This document shows positions 33,801 through 45,798 of a stretch of DNA of 64,000 bases, one piece after another; position 1 is the first letter of the stretch; every line of letters begins with the position of its first letter. The notes under the pieces were generated by a model. It worked only from the letters and a program-made list of their open reading frames with translations. It had not been told where the DNA came from and made no database searches. A program made the position numbers and the translations under genes. Source of the DNA: Nemopilema nomurai (Eukaryota > Cnidaria > Scyphozoa > Rhizostomeae > Rhizostomatidae); assembly GCA_003864495.1 (NCBI GenBank), contig ML133366.1, positions 1,526,871-1,590,870 on the forward strand. Direction: 5' to 3'.

Positions 33801-35304
33801 ATATCTGGCCTGTCATTTGCTGTTTGGTGTGGCAAGATGTTTTCTTGTACCTCAGGCCAGTTTGGGTTAGCAGTCATGGTCAGGAAAATGTCAGGCTTAC
33901 CATACTTGGTAACAATTGTCATTGCATCTTGGTAATTCTGATAAATTGATCTTGTGCTCCCTTCAAAGGTGGCAGGTAGAATCACAATGCGACCAACGTT
34001 TGCATCTTCGGCCTGTGCACGCCTTTCGACGTGATCCATAAGGCCTTGGTAAGATTCCACCCTCATTTGAGTTTGATGCGTTCTTATGTATGTCAGTTGA
34101 TTTCCCTCAATCTTTGTGTACGCATCAACCAAGTATTGTTGAAACAGCAATCTGGAGCAATGAATTGCCGAGAAATCCTCACGGACGGCAATGCGGTATG
34201 CATAAAACTCATTCAAAGAGATTCGCTCTCTTTGGTTGCGTCCGCGAGCAGCACCTTGTTGTCGGTTGCGTTGGAGATCAATGTTCCATCCAAAATCTCC
34301 ATGAAAGAACAACAAAGGATAAGTCATTGGATCAGCATTGGGAGACGTAATTTTGATTTTTTGTGTGTTGTTGTCAGCAACATTAAAACGGTAATGTCTC
34401 GATTAGCTGGATCGGGGGGTGCCCCCTCGTCTCCCACGTAAACTGCAGCGATTTCCGTTGCTGTAGGATTGTCATAACGGCGATCCTGGAAAGGTCGACG
34501 CGCAATGATCATCCTCACTTGCGGTACGGGTTCGTTGTTTGCGGCTGCAGCGTCACGTTGTTGTTGTAAAACTTGCCCCATATTCCTGAATTGTCTTGCA
34601 TAAGGATTAACAGCCATTAGTTCATCCTGTAGAAGCTGCAAGACATCAGGTCGCAGGTGCGCGTTTCTTGGGTCGTGAATTCGCTCCTGCAATGCTTGAT
34701 TGGTGTCCATTATGTATAACTGGGAATACTCTGGACGTGTACCTTCAGGGGCATCTGCTGCGCTTGTCAAGTGGTAGGTTTGTCCGTGAATCGTAACCAC
34801 ACGGGGTCCTCTACCAGGGAGTTCGTTGACTGTGGCATTCCAAGAAGCCATTGCCAAGGCAGCATTATAGTTGCGAATGTTTTGCAAAAAATGGCGCGAT
34901 TGTGGTGTCTCTCCATTAAAAAGTTCCATTACATGTGGCGCAGGTTGTACGATTGGAGGAAGTACCACTTTTCCTCCAAAGCAACACTTGGTGAACACAT
35001 TATGTGCAGTTTGTTCCCCGACAAAAAACTTCGAACCGCAATGCCGGCACGAATTGTCCATCGCTCCAATGTAGTGTTGTGGTGGCAGGTCAAAGTTTGG
35101 TTGTGGTTGTATTTGTGGTTCAGGCAATTGTTCCCCAATTTCGAGCTCCAATGCATGTAGTTCATTCACCACTTGGAGAACGTCCTGCGCCCCTGCACCA
35201 TTATCTTGGGGTCTATCTGCATCACGGCGGTTGAGATAATATTGTCTTCGCCTTTCTCTATTTCTTTGACGATCAAAGTTTCTATGTTGCCTTCTGCGTG
35301 GCAT
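30806..35304 (-). pseudogene. Helitron Rep-helicase, nearly full length, copy 2
   Basis: Starts at ATG 35304 with an Arg/Gln-rich region, then Cys/His motifs (CRHCGSKFF), Rep HUH motif KRGLPHAHM (about 33690), Tyr motif YIFKYIHKGND (about 33260), and a Pif1-like helicase. The helicase motifs are Walker A DGPAGTGKTFLYN (about 32245), Walker B FIWDEASM (about 32000), GGDFRQVLPV (about 31895), INKAQGQSL (about 30970) and YVAMSRAKS (about 30890). Defects are a deletion near 34387, small deletions near 33463-33530, TGA at 31923-31925 replacing the Gly of the usual PFGGK, and a 150-bp insertion at about 31218-31371. That insertion has GT/AG ends but the exon phases do not match. Its role was rolling-circle transposition. 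Confidence 0.88.
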
Positions 35305-35852
35305 CTTTCAATGCTAGTGATCATAAATAAAGTTTGCAGATTGAAAAATCCCCTTATTCTAAAAAGCCATCTAAGGGGCTGCAAGAAGATTTCAACATTT
35401 TCTAACAAAAGTATTTGCAAAGTTCTCAAAACACCTCAAGCAATATAAGAACTGTCGACGCAAGTGCGTCGTTTACCACGCAATGTAGGGGTTAGTAAAT
35501 AGGAGAATTGCCTCAAGTCAAAGGCCTCCGAACCATTAAAGCAACGGAGCTAAAAATTATCGTAAACTACATAACTCACTTTAAAGGCTCCATAACTGTT
35601 CCATTTCCATCAATCAAAATCCATCAATCCAAAAGAAAGCGTTCCAATTACAAAAAGAAAGCAAAGAGCAAGATATTGGAAACACGAATCCAAAAGTAAT
35701 TCGGTGAAACAAGTAACCGAAAGCCCAACTCTATTGTGTCCTTTCGTGACTGGGTAGAAATCACCAACTGGCAACAGGAAACAGGAGAGCTCCTTGTGAC
35801 AGCCTCCTGTTTGCCAAAATCGTAAATTCATGCAGCGCTCGTAAAAAATGAA
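35305..35852. other. Helitron upstream region; uninterrupted counterpart of the P insertion site
   Basis: Non-coding sequence matching 14846-15295 plus 20521-20670. Near 35703 it reads AATTCGGTGAAACAAGTAACC, corresponding to the site that in the first Helitron holds the P element between two GTCAGAC copies. Confidence 0.7.
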
Positions 35853-36112
35853 GGGAAGAGGCTCCCCCGTCCTAGCGATTGTCACAGGAGTGCGAGTGAT
35901 GCACGCGACGGATGGCGAGTCATGTTTTCGTTAACAACTTTCGTTTCAAGTGTCCGCTCCTTCCGTGTTTTTGCGTGCCTGTGCATTACGTCATTTTGCT
36001 CTCTTGTCTTGCCGAGGCTAATCTGCCCAATTTGTTTTGGGGGTAGTTTTAAGGGGCAATTCTATTCCCACAGAAGGGGTTTTAAGCCCGCGCAGCGGGG
36101 TTTTGGGGATAG
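35853..36112 (+). repeat. Internal Helitron-type 3' terminus (plus orientation)
   Basis: Counterpart of 20672-20945. The hairpin CCCGC-GCA-GCGGG is intact at about 36088-36100, but the end reads GGGGATAG in place of GGGGGCTAG. Being present at the same position in both Helitrons, it is an ancestral internal feature. Confidence 0.6.
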
Positions 36113-39100
36113 TCTTCTGTTTTACCAATATATTGTTTATCCATGGTGAGAGTTTTCTTCAAAGTTTTACTGGAATATATTCTATTAGAGTGACATGGTC
36201 TTTCGTGAACCTAAATACAGCCGTCGATTTCATTTACATAACCTTATACATATTTTTATTTGAAACGCATATTTTTTCAGTAAATATTTGGGCGAGCACG
36301 CTCGGAGGGGGCGTTTGGAGTGATTCGTCTTTCAAGTAACTTTTAGCTTCACCGTTCTATATTTTTAAACTTTTTGGGCCAAAAGCAGTAGTAAATGTTT
36401 TCAGAACCAAGGTTTGAGATGTAGAGTCGAAATGCTTCAATTCTTGGCGGACTTCGGTTACTTGCACATGCAAGATCGAGTGCACGTCCCATTCAATTTA
36501 ATGGTGTCCAGAGGCGGCAATCAATCAAGTTGACAACTCGTTAATGTTAACACCCTTCAAGGAACCTTGTTCCAGCAAGTCATGGGGCCAAGCGACCGCC
36601 GCATGAAACAAACAACACGACATGACACCTTCCTACTTTCCAAGTCCGAAAAAGCTACCACGAAAAACTTGCTTTGTTGACCGTTTTACTCGTCGTTTTG
36701 GAAAGTATTGGGGGTAGATTACACGGCCGCTGTCTTTCTCATAGTTTTGGAAATTGAGGGCGGTTCAAGCTTAACATCGTTCGAGGGTTACCCTGTTAAT
36801 TCTCTACCTAAGAACTGTTGACCACGAAAAATATCTATCTTTTAGCTGATCAACCCTCAGTGAAGCAAGTTAAAAATCCTAGTATGTAGACCTTTTCGTC
36901 GTCTAAATTTATTCCTATGTTGCCCCTGAATCGGCTCAGACTCTACTTGAACAATTAACGACTGGCGAAACTTCGAAATCCGTTAAATTTGACCTTGCGA
37001 AGGCTGCCCTTTAGTTCTTGCAAAGTATATAGTGAAAAGTCGCTGCCGATCCTGGTTATTTTTATAGACAAAAACTGAAAAACCTCGTCAATCCAATCGA
37101 TTTTAGTTTAAATGACTTCGGGTGCTCTGCCATGCCGAAACGCGACCCCTTGGCCAACACACAAACATAAAAATTGCCCCGTAGTTATTTCATCTTTTCT
37201 CGGGCTTTCTCGATAGCTGTCACGTTTTCAACCGTCCTATGGAAAAGCTTTTTGCTCATTTAGCTCGCTACACTGTTGTGAGAGTTTAGTGTAATTTAAA
37301 GAAAAAACCGTGACATGAAATCTCTAACTTACAAAATGAAACTTAGCACACATGAAAACTGCCTCTGTAGCGGTCAAAAACTGACTATTGCCACCAATAG
37401 GCACCAAATTAGTTCTACAGTTTCAGTAATCTCAATAACACTAAAGAAACAACGCGAGAATGAGTAAACGTCGAATCGAAAACCATGCATCGTTATCAAC
37501 CAAGAAAATTAAATACATACAACATAAACACGTAGGGTTTTAAAGTTCGTACGGTAGTCTCTCGTCTATTAAAAACGAAGTTCTTGCTCTTCCTTTCTTC
37601 GTCCCAACACGGCAACAGTGGATAACATTCGACGCCATGCCATGACCCTGCAAGCAAGGAAAACTCGTTAGAAGCGAGGTCTGCCAAAAACGCAATCGTA
37701 AAAGGCAACAAAAAAGCAGCAGTCACTGATTTTAGAATGCATCAAACATATTGTTTACTGCCAAAGCTATTTAGAGCAATTTAGAGCAATTTAGAGTGAA
37801 AAACGCCCTCGAGGCCTGGCGGAAGGAGTCAACCGGACAAACAGCCAGGTGCGTAAATCTAGCAAAAAAAACCAATTCTTCGAAAAAATTACCAGAAAAA
37901 CAACGAAAACGACAAACTTGAAGCAGCACAACAAACTTACTTTGATTCGATTTAGAGGGCACGAAGTTTTCAGCATTTTTAAGTCAGCGAGAGGGCGTAC
38001 CTGCGTTCACGTTGCTGCTGCCGCGAGTTCGGCTATTTCTCCTAAAAAAGGAAAAAAGCCAAAAATAAACCTCCCGTAACATCATTAAAGAAGTTAATCG
38101 ATTGATTATCAGAAATTTCCCTAAAAGCAAGTTAGCTAGGTATGAGCAATTTAGAGTGAAAAACGCCCTCGGGGCATGGCGGAAGGAGGTCAACAGGTCA
38201 ACGGCCAGGTGCGAAAACCACGCACAAAAGCTAGTTTCTCGAGAGAAAAAACCAGAAAAACGGCGATCATAATTCAACAAAACAAACTTACTTTGATTCG
38301 TTCTAGAGGGCAAGGCAAAGTTTTCAGCATTTCGTAGCCAGCGAGAGAGCCAGGTGGGGGCGTGCCAGCCGTTCCTCACGAATTTTGCTGCTGCTACCGC
38401 GAGTTTCGGCTCGATTTCTCTCTAAAAAAAGAAAAATCCAACAAAATCAAATCTCATTTAGCATCATTTTAAGTAAGCAATCAATTCAGCATTCAGAAAA
38501 CATCCTCGAAAGCAGGCAAGCTCGTGGATAGCAAATTTTTCGAGGCGGATGGAAGCTACCCAGCGTGGGGTGCATTGGAAAAATCGTCAAAAAGCACGGA
38601 AATTTAGTTTAGCATCATTAGTAATATCATCAGATCGAAAGAAGAAACGAAAAGTACTTACTTAAGGCAGCTTTCCACGGCGAAATTCCCAAAACGCAAT
38701 GAAAGGCAGATCCGGTAATAATGAGCACGTCCAATCCACACGGGTAGCAAGCACGAAATGACCCCTGCCCTGTCCCGAGCACGCTGCTGTTCTCTATTAC
38801 GCCTTGCTGCTCTGCCGCGTCCCTCACGTCAATCACGTCGGCAACTTGCATTTCGATTGGTGGAAGAGGACTCTCTTTTGTCCCCAAACAATGGAGGGCT
38901 GCAGAGCGAGACACGTGACCGGGGCAAGTTCGGTCGATCGAGGGCAAGAAAATTTTCTCCCCTCGGCCTGGAAATGGCGAATCGAAGCAAAAACACGGCG
39001 AATTTCGAAAAAACGCTTGCGAATTTTGGGGAAAAAACCAGACATCTAAAAAGAGGCACTCTTGGCGAACCGAACCGGTAGGAAAGGGGGAACGTGGCAC

Positions 39101-39545
39101 GAACCGTTCGGGAGCCAGAGCTCGGAGAAGGCGGACGACCGGCGAGCGGCGCTCAGAAACATGGCAATGTCCACTAAAAATAGTGAAAATTTTGGAAAAA
39201 AAACCAGCCACGATCGAAGCCGAATGCTTGCCGAAGCAAGTGGTAAAAAAACGGGGAGAGCTGGTCAAACGGTGGGGGCAGGAGGGCGTCGAGAAGGCGG
39301 TCGAAAACACCGTCCCCAGGAGAAGATGGCAATTTGCTCAAAAACGAAGCAGGCTTTTCGGGCAAAAAGTAGCCAGCCTGAAGAATCAATCATCTGGGAA
39401 GAATCTGCAAAAAGAATTTTTCAAATCAGTCCATCCGTTTGGGAGCCTTTCGTTTTCAATTTAGGAGGACTCCGAGATCAAAGGTGCCGACGCGGACATG
39501 AAAGAGGTGCCGCCTCATGAATATCCGGATTTTAGTATATATAAA
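36113..39545 (-). repeat. Helitron-associated repeat block, copy 3
   Basis: Same organisation as 20946-24255, including the exon-like modules near 37795 and 38140 and the CpG-rich right part (38620-39520), which has long minus-strand open stretches. The right end, read on the minus strand, is TATATATACTAAAATCC, a variant of the TCTACATATACTAAAA end. It joins directly onto the coding frame of the DDE transposase to its right. Confidence 0.6.
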
Positions 39546-40893
39546 TAACACGCTCCACGTGGATCCTAACGTTTGCAATTCCTCTGGTGCTCTCTACATC
39601 TATTGGATCTAACTGAATCTTGCCTTTAGTAAAGGCAGGCATGACAAGTTTAGCCCCTTTGAAGGCAATGCTTTCATGTATTGTGAAGCCGCGATCAGCC
39701 ATAACAAGATCTCCTGGCATGAGTTTGTTTAAAAGACCACAATTTTCAGCCAAAAACTTGTCTGTGGTACGTCCTCCCCATGCCTTTGAAACAAAAGAAA
39801 TGCTCCCTTGAGGAGTAATACCAATCAAGACTTTCACTGTATTGTGGTGCTTGCAAGAGCTAAAGGTTTGTGCTCTTGCTAAGAGGTTAGTGGGCTTTTC
39901 TATGAATATCTCAAAACAATCTATTATGACAGTGGTCTTGTTCCCAAAAGAGTACTGAAAGCTTTCAGGCATTGTATGCAACAGCTGAAGTCTAACTTCC
40001 ATGACTGTGATCCAAGGTAGAAATATTCTTGATACTGTAGGAACAGATACCCCAAATCGGAAGGCCAGGTCTCGATATGGCACATTAAGTCTTAGTTTAA
40101 TCAAGGCCAAAACGAGTTCCTGATATTTTGTCAGTGTAAGATATCTTCTTGTGACATGTGGGGCAACATGTTCATAGACAGCATCTAGAAGCTTCAAAGT
40201 TGGCAACCCTGTGTAAAATAAGACCTTCTCGTCTTCCAGCATGTCTTCACGATCAAAGAAAGGTTTTGGTGTTTTAAACATATAGTCAAATTCCTAAGTT
40301 TGTGTTGTGGAATCACGAGTTTTAGTTTGGAGTATCTGGGTACTACACTCAGCAATGTTTAGACCAACATGTTTTGAAGTGACTTCACACAAAAAGTCAT
40401 CGTCGACATATTTGCTGAAGTCTTCGTTGTTTATTGAAGTTGAAGTGGAATCAAATGAAATTTTCTCTATTATGCCCCAATCCTCGTTAAGTTTTGCCAA
40501 TTTAGTAGCTCTCTCCGTTAACTCCCTCTCATGTTGTCTTTTGCAACGTTCTTTAGCCCGTTCGCTTCGTGTCACCTGAAGTTCTGGGTCATTAGTATTG
40601 CTTGCTACTTTTTTGAGTGGCCTAGTTCTACTGTAGGTACCCAGTCAACGTTCCACTTATCCCAAGAGGCTGCTGGTTTTCCTTGGACAAAGTGCCAGCT
40701 ACAAACTCTTCCACTTTAGGTTTTCGCTCAAGTTGGCTCTGCTAATAGCGGACAACCACCTTCTTCGTCGCTCAATCGACAACTCTTCAGTTGATTCTCC
40801 TTGATTTGTAATTACAGCAGGTACAGGATAGAAAGAAATTAAGTTATCCCGAACACTTATTGAGTGACAATTTACCATTAAACATAAAACCAT
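39532..40893 (-). pseudogene. THAP + DDE transposase (ISL2EU-like), C-terminus cut off by the Helitron end
   Basis: An N-terminal THAP domain starts at ATG 40893 (MVLCLMVNCHS, Cys-x4-Cys). A one-base shift near 40700 leads to CSWHF (Cys-x2-His). A charged linker follows (40575-40297), then TAG at 40294-40296, and then in the same frame a DDE_Tnp_4-like core. That core has an HTH ([20 protein letters not shown]), [13 protein letters not shown] (first Asp), VMADRGFTI (second Asp) and RIHVERV (Glu). The frame then runs into the Helitron end and stops at 39532, so the last part is missing. THAP plus this core is typical of ISL2EU/IS4EU elements, whose second gene is a YqaJ-like nuclease; one such relic lies at 48565. 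Confidence 0.75.
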
Positions 40894-40994
40894 GGTTGAA
40901 AAGCGATGTTGTCCTTTGTTGTGCCTACCGATCGATCTGTGGTTGTGCACCAAAATGGTGGGTAGTAACCGTTGTCATGCACAGGGTCACGAGT

Positions 40995-41712
40995 GTGAAA
41001 ATCGAGAATTGAAAGACTTATTTTTACCAGATTCGCCTGTTGGAAAGTTGTACAATGAATTATGTGATCTACTGAGTAATTACTTCAAGCTGAAAGCTTT
41101 GGAGGTCGCTGAAACTTATCGTTTTTATCAAGCCATTCAAAACGAAAATGAGAGCGTTTTGGAATATGCCAATCGTTTGAAACATTTGACTGTAATTTTG
41201 GTAATTTACTACCTCGTGCCTTACAAGACCACTTTGTCGGAGTAGTAAGGAATGCTACTACAAAAACAAAGTTGTTGTCCAACGACGAAATTTTCGGCTG
41301 TGCTGTACATATTGATGTTGCAGATGAAGCTGCACAGAAAGAGCTAAAATAACTGAAAACACATCCTGCTATTCATTGTGCTAATGTAAATTATTCGAAA
41401 GTAAAGCAACTTGAAAGGAATTCAAATGAAACAAAGGTACAAAACACGAAATGTGTCTGCTACTGAACGACATTGTCAAACAAAACAGAAGAATATTACC
41501 GTTGTGGGTCCAAAGAGCATCTTGGAAATCAATGCAAATTCATGAAATCAATTTGTCATTATAGCCGTAAGGAAGGGCACTTACAAAAATGTTTCAAAAG
41601 AAAAAACGTGAGAGAAAAAAAAATTTTCAAGTTGATAAAGTGGATGGGTTCAACGAAGAAGAATATGAAACAGATCAATGTGAATATGTGTCATGTGAAT
41701 ACAAATTACTAG
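40995..41712 (+). pseudogene. Gypsy-type Gag fragment with zinc knuckles
   Basis: A capsid-like segment (about 40995-41195) contains VAETYRFYQAIQNENES, as in Gag of Ty3/Gypsy-type elements. A shift near 41195 continues into FGNYLPRALQDHF and an acidic helix, ending at TAA near 41350. The next segment (about 41470-41712) has degenerate CCHC knuckles: RCGSKEHLGNQC has lost its first Cys, and CHYSRKEGHLQKC has Ser for Cys. No protease or reverse transcriptase follows. It lies between two divergent THAP/DDE relics. Confidence 0.6.
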
Positions 41713-41882
41713 TTCGAACGTCAATATTGAAGGAGTAGCAATAGACCCCTTTCACATTGCATCGACTTAAAATCCAAAACGAGGCTAGAGTTGTTTGAAT
41801 GCGAACTCGCTTCCTGAAGGCATCGTAAACATTCGAATCTTGAGATTTATTAGTTGTTTCTTGCGGTTTGATTTGTTAAAAA

Positions 41883-43483
41883 TGAATCAGTCTAAAAGTA
41901 CGAATGAGTCGAACCAGCAAGTAAAGAAAAGAGCTTCTTTAGGAAAGCAGTGTGCAGCGTTTGGTTGCTACAATTTCTTTTATTCTACCGACGGATCCCC
42001 GACTGGCCTACGCTTCTTGAAGTTTCCTCAAAAAACCCGGAAAAACTTCTGTTGTGTAACTTGATAAAGCGTGTTGATGGCCTGGATGGGTTCAGAGTTA
42101 CTGCATCGACTTATCTGTGCCATGAACACTTTACGGATTCAGACATAAAGAAGAATCCTCAACGCTGGAAGTTACGAAGTGACGCCTTTGCCTTTACTTA
42201 AATTGCATGAAGGAAACCGCTTGGCCTCTTCTACGAAAACAACTCGAAAGGCTCCAAAGGATCGCAGCTCCCTTGCTTTTGAATCTGTAAGCGATGTCTT
42301 GGAATCAATGGATAACACTGTTTCGACGTAAACAAATCTTTCGTTTATTGATAGGGGCCTATTTTCCTTGAAAATCCTGGCCATGGCAGTTTCCCAACAG
42401 TCGAACACAGATAATTCTAAGGCAACCAGTATGATGTAGAGTTGGTTGAATTCGTCAATCTCAAAGAGAAAGTTTAGGAACTCTCTCAGAAAATTGCTGA
42501 ATTAAATGTTCAACTATCTTCTGCAAAGAAAGCCTTTTTTCTGTTGAAAAGTTGCAAGATGATGATTCAGCAGTGAAGTTTTACACCGGTTTTCCTCATA
42601 TTCCTCATTTCAAGCTGTTTTTGAATATTTAATGCCAAAGCTTGAAAACATGTCTTATTGGCGAGGAACAAGGTCCACCAATATCTCCACAGACCAAGAG
42701 CAAGAACCGAATCTGACTTCAAAAAAACGAGGACCAAAAAGGAGGTTGTCACAGTTAGATGAATTTCTCTTTTTCCTGGTGCGCTTGAAAGTTGGATTGT
42801 TTCTCAGTGATCTTGCTGACAGATTTGGTATCTCTGTTGGTCATGCCTCAAAAATTTTTACGACTTGGATTAACTTTCTCTTCCACGAATTACCACTTCT
42901 GTTTCCCTATCCGTCGAAGGATCTAGTTGCGAGTATGCTGCCAGCTGAATTTAAAAGTTACCCTTCAACAAGAATTATCCTTGACTGTACAGAAATACAT
43001 ATTGAAGTCCCCTCCTCGTTAAGATCACAGTCTCAAACATGATCAGAATACAAACATCATAATACATGGAAAGCTCTTATTGGTATATCTCCCAATGGTG
43101 GAATTACCTTTATATCAAAGCTCTGGTCTGGTTGTGTTTCTGACAAAGAATTAACATCTTCCTCTGGTCTTCTTTCTCTTTTGGAACCAGGTGACAATGT
43201 AATGGCAGACAGAGGTTTTGATATCGCCAATATATTACCACCTGGTGTCCCATTAAATATTCCTCCTTTCAAAGGCTCACATCACCAGTTAACACCTGCA
43301 GAGTCAGAAGAAACAGCCAAGATTGCCGCTGTGAGAATTCATGTAGAGAGAGCTAGAGGGAGGGTCAAGAACTATCACATTTTAGATGGTGTATTGCCAC
43401 TAAGTCTTGCTCCTGTCGCAAACCAAATTTTCACAGTCTGCTGCCTTTTAAAAAACTTTTTACCATTTTTTGTTAACCCTTAA
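41883..43483 (+). pseudogene. Second THAP + DDE transposase (ISL2EU-like), frameshifted
   Basis: A THAP domain (from ATG 41883; CAAFGCYN gives Cys-x4-Cys) shifts frame near 42040 and continues to STYLCHEHFTD (Cys-x2-His). A degraded linker (42200-42630) has several stops. The catalytic part (42632-43483) has HTH LSDLADRFGISVGHASKI, IILDCTEIHIEVP (first Asp), VMADRGFDI (second Asp) and RIHVERARGRV (Glu), and ends at TAA 43481-43483. One TGA at 43040-43042 stands where related proteins have Trp. It is a different lineage from the copy at 39532 and has a complete C-terminus. It is divergently oriented to that copy. Confidence 0.75.
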
Positions 43484-43966
43484 AGGAATGATAACTGAAT
43501 TAAATTTGTATTCTTCAGTAATCAATAAAATAGTATATATCTATTATTTAAAAGTACTGAAAAGATCATACAAAGACATAGATGAAAATAGGTATTATAC
43601 ATTATCAACATTGGGTAAATGACATTGAACGTAATCCCCCTTTTTAGGCATTAACTACAATTTGTCAGTCTATTGAAATTGAAATCCCAAAAACCACATT
43701 TTCTACTATGGAAAACCCGAAACCCCATCGACAAAAATTGGCGAAACCTGCAACCCATAAGATCCCAAAGGTACCTTTTCAATCACTGTTAATGGTTTTA
43801 GGGGCTGAGAGGGGACGGTGTAGCCGCTAAGATTAAGAAGGTTGTAGGCGGCTGGAAGCTTGATCGTGATTCTAATAACGTGGACACAGGTGCCTCGGGA
43901 TGCTTACTTCTTTCAGGTATGAAACGAAAAAAGTTTAAAGTTAAGAAGTGAAATATTTTCACTCAC
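43484..43966. other. No gene seen
   Basis: AT-rich spacer downstream of the THAP/DDE relic. A C-rich stretch near 43700-43770 repeats AACCC-type motifs loosely. No element end was identified. Confidence 0.35.
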
Positions 43967-44224
43967 AGTAGACAAATCACACATGACTAAACAAGGCCAA
44001 CAGTCAAAAGTGTTTCTTTCCCGATATCCACAAATCCATTTAAATAACTCATATGCCGAGTCACTCGATCTGTGCTTTATAGTAATTTTTGGATAAGGTC
44101 TGCCCTCTTCTTTCAGACGGAGTCGTTGCTCATATGTTAACTTTTCATAAGTCCATACAAAAGAAAACACTTTTCGAACGTCCCATCGGCGTTCGTTTCC
44201 TTTATTTCGCAAAAAGCGACTCAT
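43967..44224 (-). pseudogene. hAT-type N-terminal zinc-finger (TTF-like) fragment
   Basis: From ATG 44224 (MSRFLRNKG) the frame reads a basic helical stretch, then FKWICGYRERNTFDCWPCLVM. That pattern (W-x-C-G ... C-x2-C-L) is the TTF/BED-like zinc finger of hAT transposases of the ZMYM/DUF4371 group. It ends with a potential donor CTACT|GTGAGT at 43967. No downstream hAT catalytic exon on this strand is visible nearby, so it is a fragment or a lone exon. Confidence 0.45.
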
Positions 44225-44817
44225 CTCGACTTCAAAAATGTACTCCCAAATAGCGAAAACAAGAACTCTGACGGCCACGTTATTAAGAATCGAAAAAACA
44301 ATGAACGAATTCCTGCCAATTCTAAGCGCGTTCTTTCGTCTGGGATGGTTCTGATTTTCGCTTTATCAAACTTTTCAAGGGATTTCAAAGCAACTTGCAT
44401 ATCTGGTTGCAACCCTTTAACAAAATAGTCTTTAGAAATAGCCTCCAAAGTTTTGTTGTCAAATGAAGGGTATGCCAATTTGACTAATTCTAGCAATTTA
44501 AAGGCATAATTTTGCATAGATTCTCCTACCTTTCTTGGCCTATTCGCCAATTCACTCAGTGCTTCTTCGCGGTTTCGTTTTTCCTTCTCAAATTCCTTTT
44601 CGTGTTCAGCTTTTAATTTTTCTGGATCCTTTCTATCATCTGCTGAAAGTCGTAGGTAAACATCAAACGCTGGCCCTTCTAGTTTACTCGCCAACGCTTT
44701 AGCCAGCTTTTCTTCTGTGTATCCTTTCAGTGCGGCATGTATTTCTACCTTGGTTAAAAAAGCTTGAACATCGCCGTTTCCTGTGAAACACAAAATACTG
44801 CTTTTCGACGCATCCAT
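44221..44817 (-). CDS. Gag-like protein of a retroelement, 198 aa
   Basis: From ATG 44817 the frame runs 198 codons without interruption. The start MDASKSSILCFTGNGDVQAFLTK and the following helices (EGPAFDVYLRLS, EALSELANRP, YFVKGLQPDMQVALKS) match the capsid-type Gag found as a separate ORF in many invertebrate retrotransposons. The last 30 residues, after LELAGI, become hydrophobic and unlike Gag, so the original protein was probably longer and is now truncated. No protease or polymerase of this element is seen to the left. The stop overlaps the start of the hAT fragment. Confidence 0.6.
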   Translation of the reverse strand: MDASKSSILCFTGNGDVQAFLTKVEIHAALKGYTEEKLAKALASKLEGPAFDVYLRLSADDRKDPEKLKAEHEKEFEKEKRNREEALSELANRPRKVGESMQNYAFKLLELVKLAYPSFDNKTLEAISKDYFVKGLQPDMQVALKSLEKFDKAKIRTIPDERTRLELAGIRSLFFRFLITWPSEFLFSLFGSTFLKSR

Positions 44818-44820
44818 GTT

Positions 44821-44920
44821 AATTCGGTTACAGTAATTTTGCCTAAAGATTGCTGAAAAGAGAGACTTCTTACTTGGCGACTTTACTATTAGAGAACTGT
44901 AACCGAATAAATGAATAACA
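44821..44920. repeat. Hairpin just upstream of the Gag start
   Basis: ATTCGGTTACAGT at about 44822 and its exact inverse ACTGTAACCGAAT at about 44906 flank roughly 70 bases, ending a few bases before the Gag ATG at 44817. It could be a leader structure, an element boundary or the remains of a foldback element. Confidence 0.6.
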
Positions 44921-45798
44921 AAACAAGAGTAAAGAAGAATACGTAAGGACGGACTATTTACATAGATTTTACTGTATTTTGAGCTTTCAACTCACTAAAA
45001 GAAATGCACACAATCATTGGAGATTTCAAGAATCTAAAATTGACTATTTTGCAACAATTATTGTACTTGAAAGGTTTTCAGCATGTACATTTTTCACCTG
45101 AAGCATTGTTAACAGACTTTAAATCATCTGAAAGTGTTTTCAGTTACATTAGAGTTTCGATGATTTGCTAAACAGAAGTCCAGATATTTGATTTTTACCA
45201 ACCTAACTACCTTGCTTGTCCCACATATAAAAAAATGCAAATTTAAGAAACACAATGACTCCTATTTTTACAAAATGTCCGGCAGCACCGGTGTAATATG
45301 CGTCTCGGTCCCCCCATGCGAAAGTGTCCGGGGGGACTGAAACACATAGCAGAACGATATGTTGCAAAAGTGTCCCCTCCATAAAATAGTCTATGAACAA
45401 TTGATTTTTCTCTTTTAAAACATTCATACAAGTGGACAATAATTTAAATGTCATCAAAATATCTGATTCCTTTCCAAATTTTGATTGCATAAATGTTGCT
45501 TCAAGTTTCTCTGACTGGTTTCAATTTATTCTCTGAAAGCAATGCTCAGCAACACACGTTATGACATTATGGCAATGCGACCTTAGAAAACCCTGCAATC
45601 GTAGAAATGATCGTTGAAGTTGAAGGAAAACTAAGCATTTTCTTTTGATTGCTTGATTACAAAAATTGTCGAGAAACGTAAGAGACTTTATTCATATTTA
45701 TTTTGTAAGTGAGGAAGGTACAGTAGCAGAGACAGAACAGTTGACATACTAGCATATTTAAATGTTACATGCAGTGTCGTAACACAGTTTAAGACCCC
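44921..45798. other. No gene seen; GC hairpin
   Basis: AT-rich, with a GC-rich island at 45285-45340. GTCCCCCC (about 45308) pairs with GGGGGGAC (about 45331) across a 14-16 base loop. This may be the end of a small DNA element. No coding region was accepted. Confidence 0.35.

Larger units (their letters stand above)
28771..39545 (-). mobile_element. Second Helitron copy (proposed limits)
   Basis: A minus-strand Helitron unit bounded on the left by a 3'-terminus-like piece at 28771 and on the right by a 5'-type end (TATATATACTAAAA, minus strand, near 39543). It contains the 219-bp array, the Rep-helicase pseudogene, an inverted internal 3' terminus at 36112 and the repeat block. At the right edge it abuts an interrupted ISL2EU-like transposase, but the missing transposase end is not found left of 28771. 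The two ends may therefore not belong to one insertion event. Confidence 0.4.

Noticed and set aside
43967..44224. Cellular F-box or KRAB-type exon
   Set aside because: The C-G...C-x2-C-L spacing fits hAT-type fingers better.
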